DNA from: Paracoccus sediminis
Lineage (GTDB): Bacteria; Pseudomonadota; Alphaproteobacteria; Rhodobacterales; Rhodobacteraceae
Assembly: GCF_900188295.1 (NCBI RefSeq)
Contig: NZ_FZNM01000011.1
Coordinates: 39,481 to 103,480, forward strand
DNA: 64,000 bases
Reading direction: 5' to 3'
A program made the translations under genes and the position numbers. The notes below the pieces were generated by a model that ran no database searches, was not told the DNA's origin, and saw only the letters and a program-made list of their open reading frames with translations. Shown one piece after another: positions 47,082 through 56,285 of this stretch. Numbering within the stretch: the stretch's first letter is position 1; the number at the start of each line of letters is the position of its first letter.

Positions 47082-47856
47082 AACGATCCGCATCGACCTT
47101 GATCCGCGCGGCGTGGCGACCCTGTGGCTGGCCCGTCCCGACAGGCACAACGCCCTGTCCCAGCCGATGATGGAGGAACTGACCCAGGCCGCAGCCCGGC
47201 TTGGCGCCGATCCCGCCGTGCGCGTGGTGGTTCTGGCGGGCGAGGGCGCCAGCTTCTGCGCGGGCGGCGATCTGGGCTGGATGCAGGCGCAGATGAACGC
47301 CGATGCGGACACCCGCCGGGCAGGGGCGCGGACCCTTGCCGGGATGCTGTCGGCGCTGAACCTGCTGCCGAAACCGCTGATCGCGCGGGTCCATGGCAAT
47401 GCCTTTGGCGGCGGCGTCGGCATGATGGCGGTGGCCGACATCGCCATCGCCGCGAGCACCGCGACATTCGGCCTGACCGAGGTCAAGCTGGGCCTGATCC
47501 CCGCAACCATCGGCCCCTATGTCCTGGCCCGCATGGGCGAGGACAAGGCTAGGCGGGTGTTCTTCTCGGCCCGGCTGTTCGGCGCGGACGAGGCTGTGAC
47601 GCTGAATCTTGCCGCGCGCAGCGTCGCCCCCGCCGATCTGGACGCCGCCGTCGAGGCCGAAGTCGCGCCGTTCCTGCGGGCCGCCCCCGGCGCCGTCGCC
47701 GCCGCCAAGGCGCAATGCCGCGCCCTTGGCCCGCGCATCGATCAGGCCATCATCGACGACAGCATCGACCGCCTCGTCGCCGTCTGGGAAGGCGACGAGG
47801 CGGCCGAGGGCATCGCGGCGTTCTTCGACAAGCGCAAGCCCCGCTGGCAGGTCTGA
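47074..47856 (+). CDS. liuC: Enoyl-CoA hydratase / probable methylglutaconyl-CoA hydratase
   Basis: Hydrates 3-methylglutaconyl-CoA to HMG-CoA, assigned by operon position. The 260-aa crotonase has ASFCAGGDLGWMQAQMNADA (oxyanion hole and the catalytic neighbourhood), VHGNAFGGGVGMMAVADIAI, FGLTEVKLGLIPATIGPYVL with the catalytic Glu, and FFDKRKPRWQV at the end. I prefer ATG 47074 (MFETIRIDL) with GAGGGGG 8 bases upstream over ATG 47068. By sequence alone the acyl specificity cannot be fixed. Confidence 0.88.
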   Translation: MFETIRIDLDPRGVATLWLARPDRHNALSQPMMEELTQAAARLGADPAVRVVVLAGEGASFCAGGDLGWMQAQMNADADTRRAGARTLAGMLSALNLLPKPLIARVHGNAFGGGVGMMAVADIAIAASTATFGLTEVKLGLIPATIGPYVLARMGEDKARRVFFSARLFGADEAVTLNLAARSVAPADLDAAVEAEVAPFLRAAPGAVAAAKAQCRALGPRIDQAIIDDSIDRLVAVWEGDEAAEGIAAFFDKRKPRWQV

Positions 47857-47896
47857 TCCGTCTGCGCTATGGCTGGCCTTGCACAAGGGGGCAGGC

Positions 47897-48352
47897 ATGG
47901 ACGTCAGGATACTGGATCCGCGGATACGTGACTGGGGGATCCCCGCCTATCAGACGCCGGGATCGGCGGCGGTCGATCTGTTCGCCTGCATCGGCGCGGC
48001 CCTGGACATCGCGCCGCAGGCCCCCGCCGTCCTGATAAGCGCCGGAATCGCGCTGTCCTTTGATGATTTTTCCTGCGCGGGGCTGATCCTGCCCCGGTCC
48101 GGGCAGGGCCACAAACGAGGGCTGGTGCTGGGCAACTCGACCGGCCTGATCGACCCCGATTATACCGGAGAGATCCTTATCAGCACCTGGAACCGCAATC
48201 CCGCCGGATCGCCCCCCATTACCGTCCAGCCGGGCGAACGGATCGCCCAGATGATCTTTGTGCCGGTGCTGCGGCCATCCTTTACGGTGGTCGAGGCGTT
48301 CAGCGGGGGCACCGCACGGGCGGCGGGCGGTTTCGGATCGACCGGGGCGTGA
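47897..48352 (+). CDS. dut: dUTP pyrophosphatase
   Basis: Hydrolyses dUTP to dUMP, keeping uracil out of DNA. The 151-aa product has the five trimeric dUTPase motifs in order: TPGSAAVDLFAC, PRSGQGHKRGL, GLIDPDYTGEI with the catalytic Asp and Tyr, RIAQMIF, and GGFGSTG at the C-terminus. SD GGGGGCAGG precedes ATG 47897. It sits just after the leucine operon and directly before the MoeB-like gene (4 bases). Confidence 0.95.
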   Translation: MDVRILDPRIRDWGIPAYQTPGSAAVDLFACIGAALDIAPQAPAVLISAGIALSFDDFSCAGLILPRSGQGHKRGLVLGNSTGLIDPDYTGEILISTWNRNPAGSPPITVQPGERIAQMIFVPVLRPSFTVVEAFSGGTARAAGGFGSTGA

Positions 48353-48356
48353 CGCG

Positions 48357-49424
48357 ATGATGGGGCTGTGGCTGCTGACAGCGATCGCGGCGGGGGGGTG
48401 GATCCTGGGACTGCCGCGCCGGACGATGCTGGCGGCGCTGTCGCTGGTCTGGGCGGGCATCGTCATGCTGCACCTGATCGCGCCGCCGGTGGGCCGGGCG
48501 CTTGGCGGATCGGCGCGCGGCTGGCTGGTCGCGGGCGGCCTGGCGGCCCTGATCCTGGGCTATCGCGCGGCTCTGGCCCGGCTGCGGTCGCGGGCCGCGC
48601 CCGCGCCGGTGCGGGTCGTGGACACGCCCCCCTCGGGGATGTCCGACGCCGAACTGGATCGTTACGCCCGCCATCTGGTTTTGCGGGAAATCGGCGGCCC
48701 CGGACAGATGTGCCTGCGCAATGCAAGGATGCTGATCGTCGGCGCGGGGGGCCTGGGCGCGCCGGTCTGCCTGTATCTGGCGGCTGCGGGCGTCGGGCGG
48801 ATCACGCTGGCCGATGACGACACCGTCAGCCTGTCGAACCTGCAACGCCAGATCATCTTTCGCAGCGATCAGCGCGGCGAGGCCAAGGCCGATGCCGCCG
48901 CCGCCGCGATGCGCGCCCTGAACCCCCATGTGCAGGTGACGGCCCTGCCGCGTCGGATCACCGATGCCGACACCGCCCTGATCGCCGAGCACGATCTGGT
49001 GCTGGACGGCACCGACAGCTTTGCCGCGCGCGACGCGGTCAACCGCGCCTGCGTCGCGGCGGGCGTGCCGCTGATCGCAGGCGCCATCGCCCAGTGGGAA
49101 GGGCAGGTAACGCTGTATGATCCCGCGCGCGGCGGGCCGTGTCTTGCCTGCGTGTTCCCGACGGCCCCGGCCCCCGGCCTGGCCCCGCCCTGCGCCGAGG
49201 CCGGGGTGATCGGGCCGTTGCCCGGCGTCGTAGGCAGCCTCATGGCGTTGGAGGCGATCAAGCACCTGACGGGCATTTCGGAATCGGGCGCGGGGCAGGG
49301 CCTGCGCGGGCGGATGCTGATCCTTGACGGGCTTTATGGCGAAAGCCGGATGATCGGCACCGCCCGGCGTCCCGATTGCCCGGTGTGCGGAACGGGACTG
49401 GAAGGCGCGGCGCGCACGTCCTAG
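48357..49424 (+). CDS. Membrane-anchored MoeB/ThiF/HesA-type adenylyltransferase
   Basis: A 355-aa protein. The first 85 residues form two or three hydrophobic segments (MMGLWLLTAIAAGGWILG, MLAALSLVWAGIVMLHLIA, WLVAGGLAALILGYRAALA). The rest is a ThiF/MoeB domain: MSDAELDRYARHLVLREIGG, the ATP-binding VGAGGLGAPVCLYLAAAG, LSNLQRQIIF with the Arg finger, LDGTDSFAARDAVNRACV, and two Cys pairs (CLAC, CPVC) for zinc. It would adenylate a MoaD/ThiS-like C-terminal Gly-Gly. The membrane anchor is unusual for MoeB and suggests a specialised substrate or location. Confidence 0.85.
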   Translation: MMGLWLLTAIAAGGWILGLPRRTMLAALSLVWAGIVMLHLIAPPVGRALGGSARGWLVAGGLAALILGYRAALARLRSRAAPAPVRVVDTPPSGMSDAELDRYARHLVLREIGGPGQMCLRNARMLIVGAGGLGAPVCLYLAAAGVGRITLADDDTVSLSNLQRQIIFRSDQRGEAKADAAAAAMRALNPHVQVTALPRRITDADTALIAEHDLVLDGTDSFAARDAVNRACVAAGVPLIAGAIAQWEGQVTLYDPARGGPCLACVFPTAPAPGLAPPCAEAGVIGPLPGVVGSLMALEAIKHLTGISESGAGQGLRGRMLILDGLYGESRMIGTARRPDCPVCGTGLEGAARTS

Positions 49425-49447
49425 GGTTGCGCAACCAAGGAGGCGCC

Positions 49448-51472
49448 ATGAACCCCGAATTGACCCGCTGGACCGGCCCCGAAGGACTGCCGCGTTTCGA
49501 CCGGATCGCGGACAGCGACCTTGCCCCCGCGTTCGACCGCGAACTGGTCGCAGCCGAGGCCGCGATGGAGGCGATCGCCGCCAATGCCGAACCGCCGACC
49601 TTCGCCAACACCGTCGCCGCCCTGGAAACGGCCGAGGACGGGCTGAACCGGATGCTGTCGATCTTTTACACCCTGGCCAGCGTCGATTCGAACCCTGCGC
49701 GAGAGGCGCTGCAACGCGATTTCGCCCCGCGTCTTGCGGCCTATGGCAGCAGGACGGGGATGGACCCCCGGCTTTATGCCCGCGTCAAGGCCGTCGCCGC
49801 GACGGCCGACACCCTGCCCCCCGAGGATCGGCGCATCACCGAACTGGCCCTGCGCGGGCTGACCCGGTCCGGCGCCGGTCTGGACGGCGCGGCGCGGGAC
49901 CGCATGGCCGACATCCGCGCCCGCATGGCCGTGCTGACCACGCAGTTTTCCCAGAACGTGCTGGCCGATGAACGCGATTACGTCCTGCCGGTCCCCAACG
50001 ACCGGCTGGCGGGCCTGCCCGACTGGCTGCTGCGGTCCATGCGCGCGGCGGCGAAGGAACGCGGCATGACGGGGCAGGTCGTCACCCTGTCGCGGTCCCT
50101 GATCGTGCCCTTTCTGGAACATGCCGAGGATCGGGCCTTGCGAGAGGTCGCGTTCCGGGCCTGGACCGCGCGCGGAACCGGCCACGGCGCCGGGGGCGGG
50201 GCGACGGACAACCTGCCCCTGGTCACCGAAATCCTGGCGCTGCGGAACGAACGGGCGCGCCTGCTGGGATACGCCGACTTTGCCGCCTACAAGCTGGAAC
50301 CGGAAATGGCCGGCACCGCCGATCGGGTGGCGGATCTGCTGGGGCAGGTCTGGGAACCGGCCCGCGCCCGCGCCGCTAGCGATCAGGCCAAGCTGACCGC
50401 GATGCTGCGCGACGATGGCGTGAACGGCGTGCTGGAACCCTGGGACTGGCGGCATTATTCGGAACGGCTGCGGCGGCGCGAACACGATTTCGACGCCGAT
50501 CAGGTCAAGCCCTATCTGACGCTGGACGCGATGCTGGCGGCGATGCTGGACGTGGCACACCGTCTGTTCCGGCTGGAATTCCAGCCCTTCGACGCCCCCT
50601 TGTGGGCGCCCGAGGCGCGGGCGTGGCGGATCGCCCGCGACGGGCGGCCGATGGCGGTCTTCGTGGGGGATTATTTCGCCCGGCCGTCGAAACGGTCGGG
50701 GGCCTGGTGTTCGTCGTTGCAGGTCCAGCACAAGATCGGCGCGGGCCAGCGCCCCATCGTGGTGAACGTCTGCAACTTCACCCCGCCCGAGGAAGCCGGC
50801 GCCCCCGCCTTTCTGTCCTGGGACGATGCGCGCACGCTGTTTCACGAATTCGGCCATGCGTTGCACCACATCCTGTCGAACGTGACCTGGCCCTCGATTT
50901 CGGGAACGTCGGTGGCGCAGGATTTCGTGGAGCTGCCCAGCCAGCTTTACGAACACTGGCTGGAACAGCCCGCCGTGCTGGATGCCCATGCCCGCCATCA
51001 CCGGACGGGCGAACCGCTGCCCGCGCCCTTGCGCGACCGCCTGCTGGCGGCGGGCAGGGCGAATGCGGGGTTCTCGACCGTCGAGTATCTGGAAAGCGCG
51101 CTTGTCGATCTGGCCTTTCACCGGGGCGATCCGCCGGCCGATCCGATGGCGGAACAGGCGCGGGTGCTGGCCGGGCTGGAGGCTCCTGCCGTGATCCCGA
51201 TGCGCCACGCCACGCCGCATTTCAGCCATGTCTTCGCGGGCGACAGCTATGCGGCGGGATACTACAGCTACATGTGGTCCGAGGTGATGGACGCCGACGC
51301 CTTTGCCGCCTTTGCCGAAACCGGCGACATCTTCGACCCCGCGACCGCACGCCGGCTGGAGGAAACGATCCTGTCGCGCGGCGGATCGGCCCCGGCGGAC
51401 CGATTGTGGCTGGCCTTTCGCGACCGGATGCCGGGGGTGGATGCGCTGTTGCGGGGGCGCGGGCTGGCCTGA
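49448..51472 (+). CDS. M3 family metallopeptidase (oligopeptidase A / Dcp type)
   Basis: A 674-aa zinc peptidase of the thimet-oligopeptidase family, degrading cytoplasmic peptides. The catalytic HEFGHALHH lies at about residue 464, preceded by FLSWDDARTLFHEFGHAL and followed by DFVELPSQLYEHWLEQPAVL with the third zinc ligand. HVFAGDSYAAGYYSYMWSEV is the family substrate-binding segment. It has no signal peptide. Strong AAGGAGG before ATG 49448. Confidence 0.93.
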   Translation: MNPELTRWTGPEGLPRFDRIADSDLAPAFDRELVAAEAAMEAIAANAEPPTFANTVAALETAEDGLNRMLSIFYTLASVDSNPAREALQRDFAPRLAAYGSRTGMDPRLYARVKAVAATADTLPPEDRRITELALRGLTRSGAGLDGAARDRMADIRARMAVLTTQFSQNVLADERDYVLPVPNDRLAGLPDWLLRSMRAAAKERGMTGQVVTLSRSLIVPFLEHAEDRALREVAFRAWTARGTGHGAGGGATDNLPLVTEILALRNERARLLGYADFAAYKLEPEMAGTADRVADLLGQVWEPARARAASDQAKLTAMLRDDGVNGVLEPWDWRHYSERLRRREHDFDADQVKPYLTLDAMLAAMLDVAHRLFRLEFQPFDAPLWAPEARAWRIARDGRPMAVFVGDYFARPSKRSGAWCSSLQVQHKIGAGQRPIVVNVCNFTPPEEAGAPAFLSWDDARTLFHEFGHALHHILSNVTWPSISGTSVAQDFVELPSQLYEHWLEQPAVLDAHARHHRTGEPLPAPLRDRLLAAGRANAGFSTVEYLESALVDLAFHRGDPPADPMAEQARVLAGLEAPAVIPMRHATPHFSHVFAGDSYAAGYYSYMWSEVMDADAFAAFAETGDIFDPATARRLEETILSRGGSAPADRLWLAFRDRMPGVDALLRGRGLA

Positions 51473-51478
51473 CCGGGC

Positions 51479-52042
51479 CTAGTCCCTCACCTCGTCCGGG
51501 TCCACGCCCCATATCGCCGTTTTTGGCACCCAGCCGCGCTGTCCGCCGCCGGAGATGCGGCACCAATCGATGTTGCATTCGCCCAGCCGGACGATGGCCC
51601 CCGTTTCGGCGCGCGCCACGATGTCGGCATCGGGATTCGGGCGGCTGCGCAGTTCCACCATGTCCTGCGTCACCAGCGCGGTCCTGACGCCCGACAGCAG
51701 CGCGTAATGGATCCAGCCCCCGGCACCGTCCTTGTCCTCGACCCGGCGCCAGTGGCCGAACTCGGCGACCACGCGCAGCGGCATACCGGCGTGGCGGAAC
51801 ACCCAGTCGATGCGGTGCGACAGGCTGGGACCGCGCCGGGCGTTGCCCTCGGACCCTTTCAGGCTGACATAGCGGGGGACCGGCAGGTTGGTGACGGCCC
51901 CGCGAGCCGCGCCGCCGCTGTCCTGGACGCGGAGGATCTGCGCATCGGCCGATTGCGGCGCGGCGTCCGCCTGGGCCAGCATCAGCCCCGCCGATACGGC
52001 CAGAGCCATCGCCCCGCCAGCCAAAATCATCCTTATCCTCAT
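51479..52042 (-). CDS. Exported SH3-domain protein
   Basis: A 187-aa protein with signal peptide MRIRMILAGGAMALAVSAGL and on to about residue 28. It contains a tandem of bacterial SH3-like segments: VPRYVSLKGSEGNARRGPSL, SHRIDWVFRHAGMPLRVVAE and GHWRRVEDKDGAGGWIHYAL, then a second run with RSRPNPDADIVARAETGAIV and GECNIDWCRISGGGQRGWVP. The family (DUF1058-like) probably binds peptidoglycan. ATG 52042 is used; the gene is convergent with the M3 peptidase gene. Confidence 0.85.
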   Translation of the reverse strand: MRIRMILAGGAMALAVSAGLMLAQADAAPQSADAQILRVQDSGGAARGAVTNLPVPRYVSLKGSEGNARRGPSLSHRIDWVFRHAGMPLRVVAEFGHWRRVEDKDGAGGWIHYALLSGVRTALVTQDMVELRSRPNPDADIVARAETGAIVRLGECNIDWCRISGGGQRGWVPKTAIWGVDPDEVRD

Positions 52043-52215
52043 AAGCCCGTCCGTTCCTGCCCGGCCGCCCTGCGGCGATCCATTCTGCCCCTGAACGGGG
52101 GCCGCAAGGCGCCCCCAATGGGGTCTTGTGCCGGCCCCATATCGCGGGCAGTTTGCCAAATGCGGCGCCCTTTTGAAAGGCCGCCGCGACATGACATCGA
52201 GAAAGTGAGGCCATC

Positions 52216-53217
52216 ATGCACAGCCCTCAGCCCTCGCGCCAGAAACTGCGGGTCGTGGTGACGCGGCGCCTGCCCGAGGCGGTCGAGACGCGCATGAAAG
52301 AGCTGTTCGATGTGGTCCTGCGCGACGACGACAGCCGCATGTCGCGCGACGATCTGGCGGCGGCGATGCGCGGCGCCGATGTGCTGGTGCCGACCGTGAC
52401 GGACCACATCGACGCCAACATGCTGGCCCAAGCGGGCGAGCGGTTGAAGCTGATCGCGAATTACGGCGCGGGGGTCGATCATATCGACGTCCATTCCGCC
52501 CGGCAGCGCGGCGTGCTGGTCAGCAACACCCCCGGCGTCGTGACCGAGGATACCGCCGACATGGCCCTGGCGCTGATTCTGGCCGTCACCCGCCGCATAC
52601 CCGAAGGCCTGGCCGAGATGCAGGCGGGCCGCTGGGGCGGCTGGGCGCCCACCGCCCATCTGGGCGGCCGCGTCGGCGGGCGGCGCCTGGGCATCCTGGG
52701 GATGGGCCGGATCGGGCAGGCGGTCGCGCGGCGGGCCAATGTTTTCGGGATGCAGGTCCATTACCACAACCGCAAGCGCCTGCGCCCCGAGATCGAGGAC
52801 GAGTTGCAGGCGACGTATTGGGAAAGCCTGGATCAGATGCTGGCGCGGATGGACGTCATCAGCGTGAACGCCCCGCACACGCCATCGACGTTTCATCTGC
52901 TGAACGCCCGGCGCCTGAAGCTGCTGAAGCCCACGGCGGTGGTGGTGAACACCTCGCGCGGCGAGGTGATCGACGAGAACGCCCTGACCCGGATGCTGCG
53001 CGCCGGAGAGATCGCGGGCGCGGGGCTGGACGTGTTCGAGCACGGGCACGAGATCAACCCCCGCCTGCGCGAACTGCCGAACGTGGTCCTGCTGCCGCAC
53101 ATGGGCAGCGCCACGGTCGAGGGCCGGGCCGAAATGGGCGAAAAGGTCATCATCAATATCAAGACCTTTGCCGACGGCCACCGGCCCCCGGATCTGGTCG
53201 TGCCGTCGATGTTGTAA
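52216..53217 (+). CDS. D-2-hydroxyacid dehydrogenase, glyoxylate/hydroxypyruvate reductase type
   Basis: A 333-aa NAD(P)-dependent enzyme. It has the substrate domain ADVLVPTVTDHIDANMLAQA, LKLIANYGAGVDHIDVHSAR and NTPGVVTEDTADMALALILA, then the Rossmann GGRRLGILGMGRIGQAVARR. Catalytic residues are the Arg in NTSRGEVIDENALTRML, the Glu in GLDVFEHGHEINPRLRELPN and the His in LLPHMGSATVEGR, as in GyaR/GhrA-like enzymes. It likely reduces glyoxylate or hydroxypyruvate; substrate preference is not decisive from sequence. Confidence 0.9.
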   Translation: MHSPQPSRQKLRVVVTRRLPEAVETRMKELFDVVLRDDDSRMSRDDLAAAMRGADVLVPTVTDHIDANMLAQAGERLKLIANYGAGVDHIDVHSARQRGVLVSNTPGVVTEDTADMALALILAVTRRIPEGLAEMQAGRWGGWAPTAHLGGRVGGRRLGILGMGRIGQAVARRANVFGMQVHYHNRKRLRPEIEDELQATYWESLDQMLARMDVISVNAPHTPSTFHLLNARRLKLLKPTAVVVNTSRGEVIDENALTRMLRAGEIAGAGLDVFEHGHEINPRLRELPNVVLLPHMGSATVEGRAEMGEKVIINIKTFADGHRPPDLVVPSML

Positions 53218-53288
53218 CACGGGGGATTTGGCCCATCCCCGCGCCGGGGATTGCCCGGTATGTTCGGGCGCAAAAGAAGGCGGGCGGA

Positions 53289-54452
53289 ATGACGGGTTCA
53301 GGCAGTGTCGGGACCAGGGCGCGGTGGGCGGTATCGGCGCTGTTCCTGGCCAACGGGCTGGTGGTCGGAAGCTGGGCGCCCAAGCTGCCCGCCATGATGG
53401 CGCGGCTGGAGATCGGCGAATCCGTGGCCGGGCTGCTGGTGCTGGCGCTTGGCGTCGGGTCGATCTGCCTGATGCCGGTCTTTGGCGCGCTGGTGGCCCG
53501 GCGGGGGTCGGCCCATGCCGTCAAGCTGGCGGCAATGCTGTTCACGCCCAGCCTGATCTGGATTTCGCTGGCCCCGACGGTCTGGGCGGTGGCCATCGCG
53601 GTTTTCGCCTTTGGCGCGCTGATCGGCGGGATGGATGTCGCGATGAACGCCAATGCCGTGGCGGTGGAACGCGCCCGGCGGCGCGCGATCATGTCGTCCT
53701 GCCACGGGTTCTGGTCCCTGGGCGGCCTGGCCGGGGCGGGGGCAGGGGGCGTCGGAATCCAGATCCTTGGCGAACTGGCCCATGCGGGGGTCGTGGCGCT
53801 GATCGTGGCGGCGATTTTGGCCGCGGCCTTTCCGCATGTCTTGCGGGACAGTCCGGCGGCGGGTCAGGAACACCAGCCGCTGCGTCTGCCGCGCACGCCC
53901 TTGCCCTATCTGATCGGCGTCATGGCCTTGGCATCGATGATCCCGGAAGGGGCGATCCTGGACTGGGCGGCAGTCTATCTGCAACGGGAAATGGGGGCGT
54001 CGCTGGCGCTTGCCGGTTGGGGCTTTGCCGCCTGCGCCGGGACCATGGCGGTGATGCGGTTTCTGGGCGACGGAATCCGGCGCCATTGCGGCGCGGTCAG
54101 GACGCTGCGGATCAGCACTGTCGTCGCCATGGCCGGGCTGGCCCTGGCCGGGCTGGCGCCATCGCCCTGGGCGGCGATCGCCGGGTTTGGACTGGCGGGC
54201 ATCGGCATCGCCAACATGGTGCCCATCGCCTTTTCCGCGGCAGGCAATGTGCCGGGGCTGGCGCATGGGGTTGGGCTGTCGGTGGTCACGACCATGGGGT
54301 ATTCGGGGATCCTGCTGGCCCCCGGAACCATCGGCTTCCTGGCCGAACGGATCAGCTTTTCCGCGATCTATCTGGGCCTGTCGCTGCTGTTGCTGATCCC
54401 GCTGGCACTGTCGCGGCTGGCGCGCACGGCGGATTTCGACGCCGGCGGCTAA
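53289..54452 (+). CDS. MFS transporter
   Basis: A 387-aa major facilitator with 12 predicted helices, starting ARWAVSALFLANGLVVGSWA. The loop 2-3 region is VFGALVARRGSAHAVKLAAM and helix 5 FGALIGGMDVAMNANAVAVE, then AIMSSCHGFWSLGGLAGAGA. These segments resemble the YbjJ/fucose-permease-like family. Substrate unknown. Start ATG 53289. It converges on panB. Confidence 0.85.
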   Translation: MTGSGSVGTRARWAVSALFLANGLVVGSWAPKLPAMMARLEIGESVAGLLVLALGVGSICLMPVFGALVARRGSAHAVKLAAMLFTPSLIWISLAPTVWAVAIAVFAFGALIGGMDVAMNANAVAVERARRRAIMSSCHGFWSLGGLAGAGAGGVGIQILGELAHAGVVALIVAAILAAAFPHVLRDSPAAGQEHQPLRLPRTPLPYLIGVMALASMIPEGAILDWAAVYLQREMGASLALAGWGFAACAGTMAVMRFLGDGIRRHCGAVRTLRISTVVAMAGLALAGLAPSPWAAIAGFGLAGIGIANMVPIAFSAAGNVPGLAHGVGLSVVTTMGYSGILLAPGTIGFLAERISFSAIYLGLSLLLLIPLALSRLARTADFDAGG

Positions 54453-54453
54453 G

Positions 54454-55263
54454 TCACCGATAAACGTTGCCGTCGCCCGGAAAGGTCCGGTCGCGCACGG
54501 CCGCGGCGTAATCGGCGATGGCCTTGTCCGCCTGCGGTCCCAGATCGCCGAACTTGCGCACAAAACGCGGCACCCGCTGGGTCAGGCCCAGCATGTCGTC
54601 CAGCACCAGGATCTGCCCGTCGCAGCGGGCCGAGGCGCCGATGCCGAGGGTCGGCACCGCCACGGCCCCGGTGATCTGGTCGGCCAGCGGCTCCATCACC
54701 CCCTCGACCACGATGGAAAAGGCGCCGGCCTGGGCGACATCCATCGCATCCTGGACGTGGCGCGGCCAGGTATCGGCATCGCGCCCTTGGGTCTTGAAGC
54801 CGCCCATGGTGTGCGTCGCCTGCGGCGTCAGGCCGACATGGCCCATCACCGGGATGCCGCGTTCGGTCAGGAACCGGATGGTGGGCGCCATGTGGCCGCC
54901 GCCTTCCAGCTTGACGGCGCCGGCGCCGGTTTCGCCCATGATGCGCGCGGCGTTGCGAAACGCCTGCTGGGGGGATTCCTCGTAGCTGCCGAAGGGCATG
55001 TCGATCACCACCATCGCGCGGCTGCTGCCCCGGACGACCGCCTGGCCATGCAGGATCATCATCTCCGGGGTGACGCCGATGGTGGTGGGCAGGCCATGGA
55101 TCACCATGCCCAGGCTGTCGCCCACTAGGATCAGGTCGGCATGGGCATCGACCATCGCGGCCAGCGGCGCGGTATAGGCGGTCAGCGCGACGATCGGCAC
55201 GGCCCCCTTGCGGGCCGCGATCTGCGGGGCGGTCAAACGCTTGATACGGGTTTCAACAGACAT
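54454..55263 (-). CDS. panB: 3-methyl-2-oxobutanoate hydroxymethyltransferase
   Basis: Makes ketopantoate from ketoisovalerate and methylene-THF in pantothenate synthesis. The 269-aa TIM-barrel enzyme has [33 protein letters not shown] (metal Asp), [42 protein letters not shown] and [20 protein letters not shown] with the catalytic Glu. ATG 55263 ([15 protein letters not shown]) is preferred and overlaps panC by 11 bases; a start nine codons upstream is possible. Confidence 0.96.
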   Translation of the reverse strand: MSVETRIKRLTAPQIAARKGAVPIVALTAYTAPLAAMVDAHADLILVGDSLGMVIHGLPTTIGVTPEMMILHGQAVVRGSSRAMVVIDMPFGSYEESPQQAFRNAARIMGETGAGAVKLEGGGHMAPTIRFLTERGIPVMGHVGLTPQATHTMGGFKTQGRDADTWPRHVQDAMDVAQAGAFSIVVEGVMEPLADQITGAVAVPTLGIGASARCDGQILVLDDMLGLTQRVPRFVRKFGDLGPQADKAIADYAAAVRDRTFPGDGNVYR

Positions 55264-56125
55264 CGAAGTCCCCTTTCGGTTGGGCGACACGCTGGTCGAT
55301 CAGCAGCACGTCGCCAAGGCGGACGGCCAGCAGGATCACGACGGGCCGCTGAATCGCGGCGATGCGCGACAGGTCGGCGGCGTCGCGGATGTCGATGGAC
55401 CGGATCCCGGCCAAAGGTTCGGCGGCGATGATGCGCCGGATCGCGGCCCGGATGGCCGGGACGCCTGCGCCGTCGGCCACCATGCGCGCCCCGCGGTCCA
55501 AAGCACGGTTCAGCACCGGTGCGGCGGCGCGTTCCGCGGGCGACAGGCGGCGGTTGCGCGACGACATGGCAAGCCCGTCCGCGTCGCGCATCGTGGGCAC
55601 GGGCAGGATTTCGACCGGCATGTCCAGGTCGGCGACCATCCGGCGGATCACCGCAAGCTGCTGGTAATCCTTTTCGCCAAAGGCCGCGGCATCGGGCCTG
55701 ACGATGTTGAACAGCTTCGTCACCACGGTCGCCACGCCCCGAAAATGGCCGGGCCGCAGGCGCCCCATCAGGATGCGCGACAGGCCTGTCACCTCGACCG
55801 CCGTTTGCGCGCCGGGGCCATAGAGGTCGGCGACAGACGGCAGGAACACCGCGTCGCAGCCCGCATCCCGCAGCAGCCGCAGGTCGTTTTCCTCGTCGCG
55901 CGGATAGGCCGCCAGATCCTCGTTCGGGCCGAACTGGGCGGGATTCACGAAGATCGACGCGGCCACGCGGCCGCCGCCCCGCGCGTCCAGCCAATCGCGG
56001 GCATGGGCCACCAGCGACATGTGCCCGTCATGCAGCGCGCCCATGGTCGGCACCAGGGCCACAAGGCCGGCCTGGCGCCGCCAGTCGCGCATCGCCTGCC
56101 TGTCGCGGCAAATCTGCATGAACAT
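55253..56125 (-). CDS. panC: Pantothenate synthetase
   Basis: ATP-dependent condensation of pantoate and beta-alanine. The 290-aa product has [20 protein letters not shown] (the ATP-binding PTMGALH-x-GH), [51 protein letters not shown] and the KMSKS-like [21 protein letters not shown] precedes ATG 56125. First gene of panC-panB. Confidence 0.96.
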   Translation of the reverse strand: MFMQICRDRQAMRDWRRQAGLVALVPTMGALHDGHMSLVAHARDWLDARGGGRVAASIFVNPAQFGPNEDLAAYPRDEENDLRLLRDAGCDAVFLPSVADLYGPGAQTAVEVTGLSRILMGRLRPGHFRGVATVVTKLFNIVRPDAAAFGEKDYQQLAVIRRMVADLDMPVEILPVPTMRDADGLAMSSRNRRLSPAERAAAPVLNRALDRGARMVADGAGVPAIRAAIRRIIAAEPLAGIRSIDIRDAADLSRIAAIQRPVVILLAVRLGDVLLIDQRVAQPKGDFDVC

Positions 56126-56285
56126 CCCCCGCCTCCTGTGGCACGCACCCTAAGGGACGGCGGCAGATTCGCACAAGTGCTGCGATGCAGCATGTCGTTT
56201 TTCGCCCGTTTAGGTCGGGCCTATCGGAACGGCGTTTACGGGCCGTGGCAGTAACGCACAGCAACAGGCCAGGGAGTCGCGCGGA

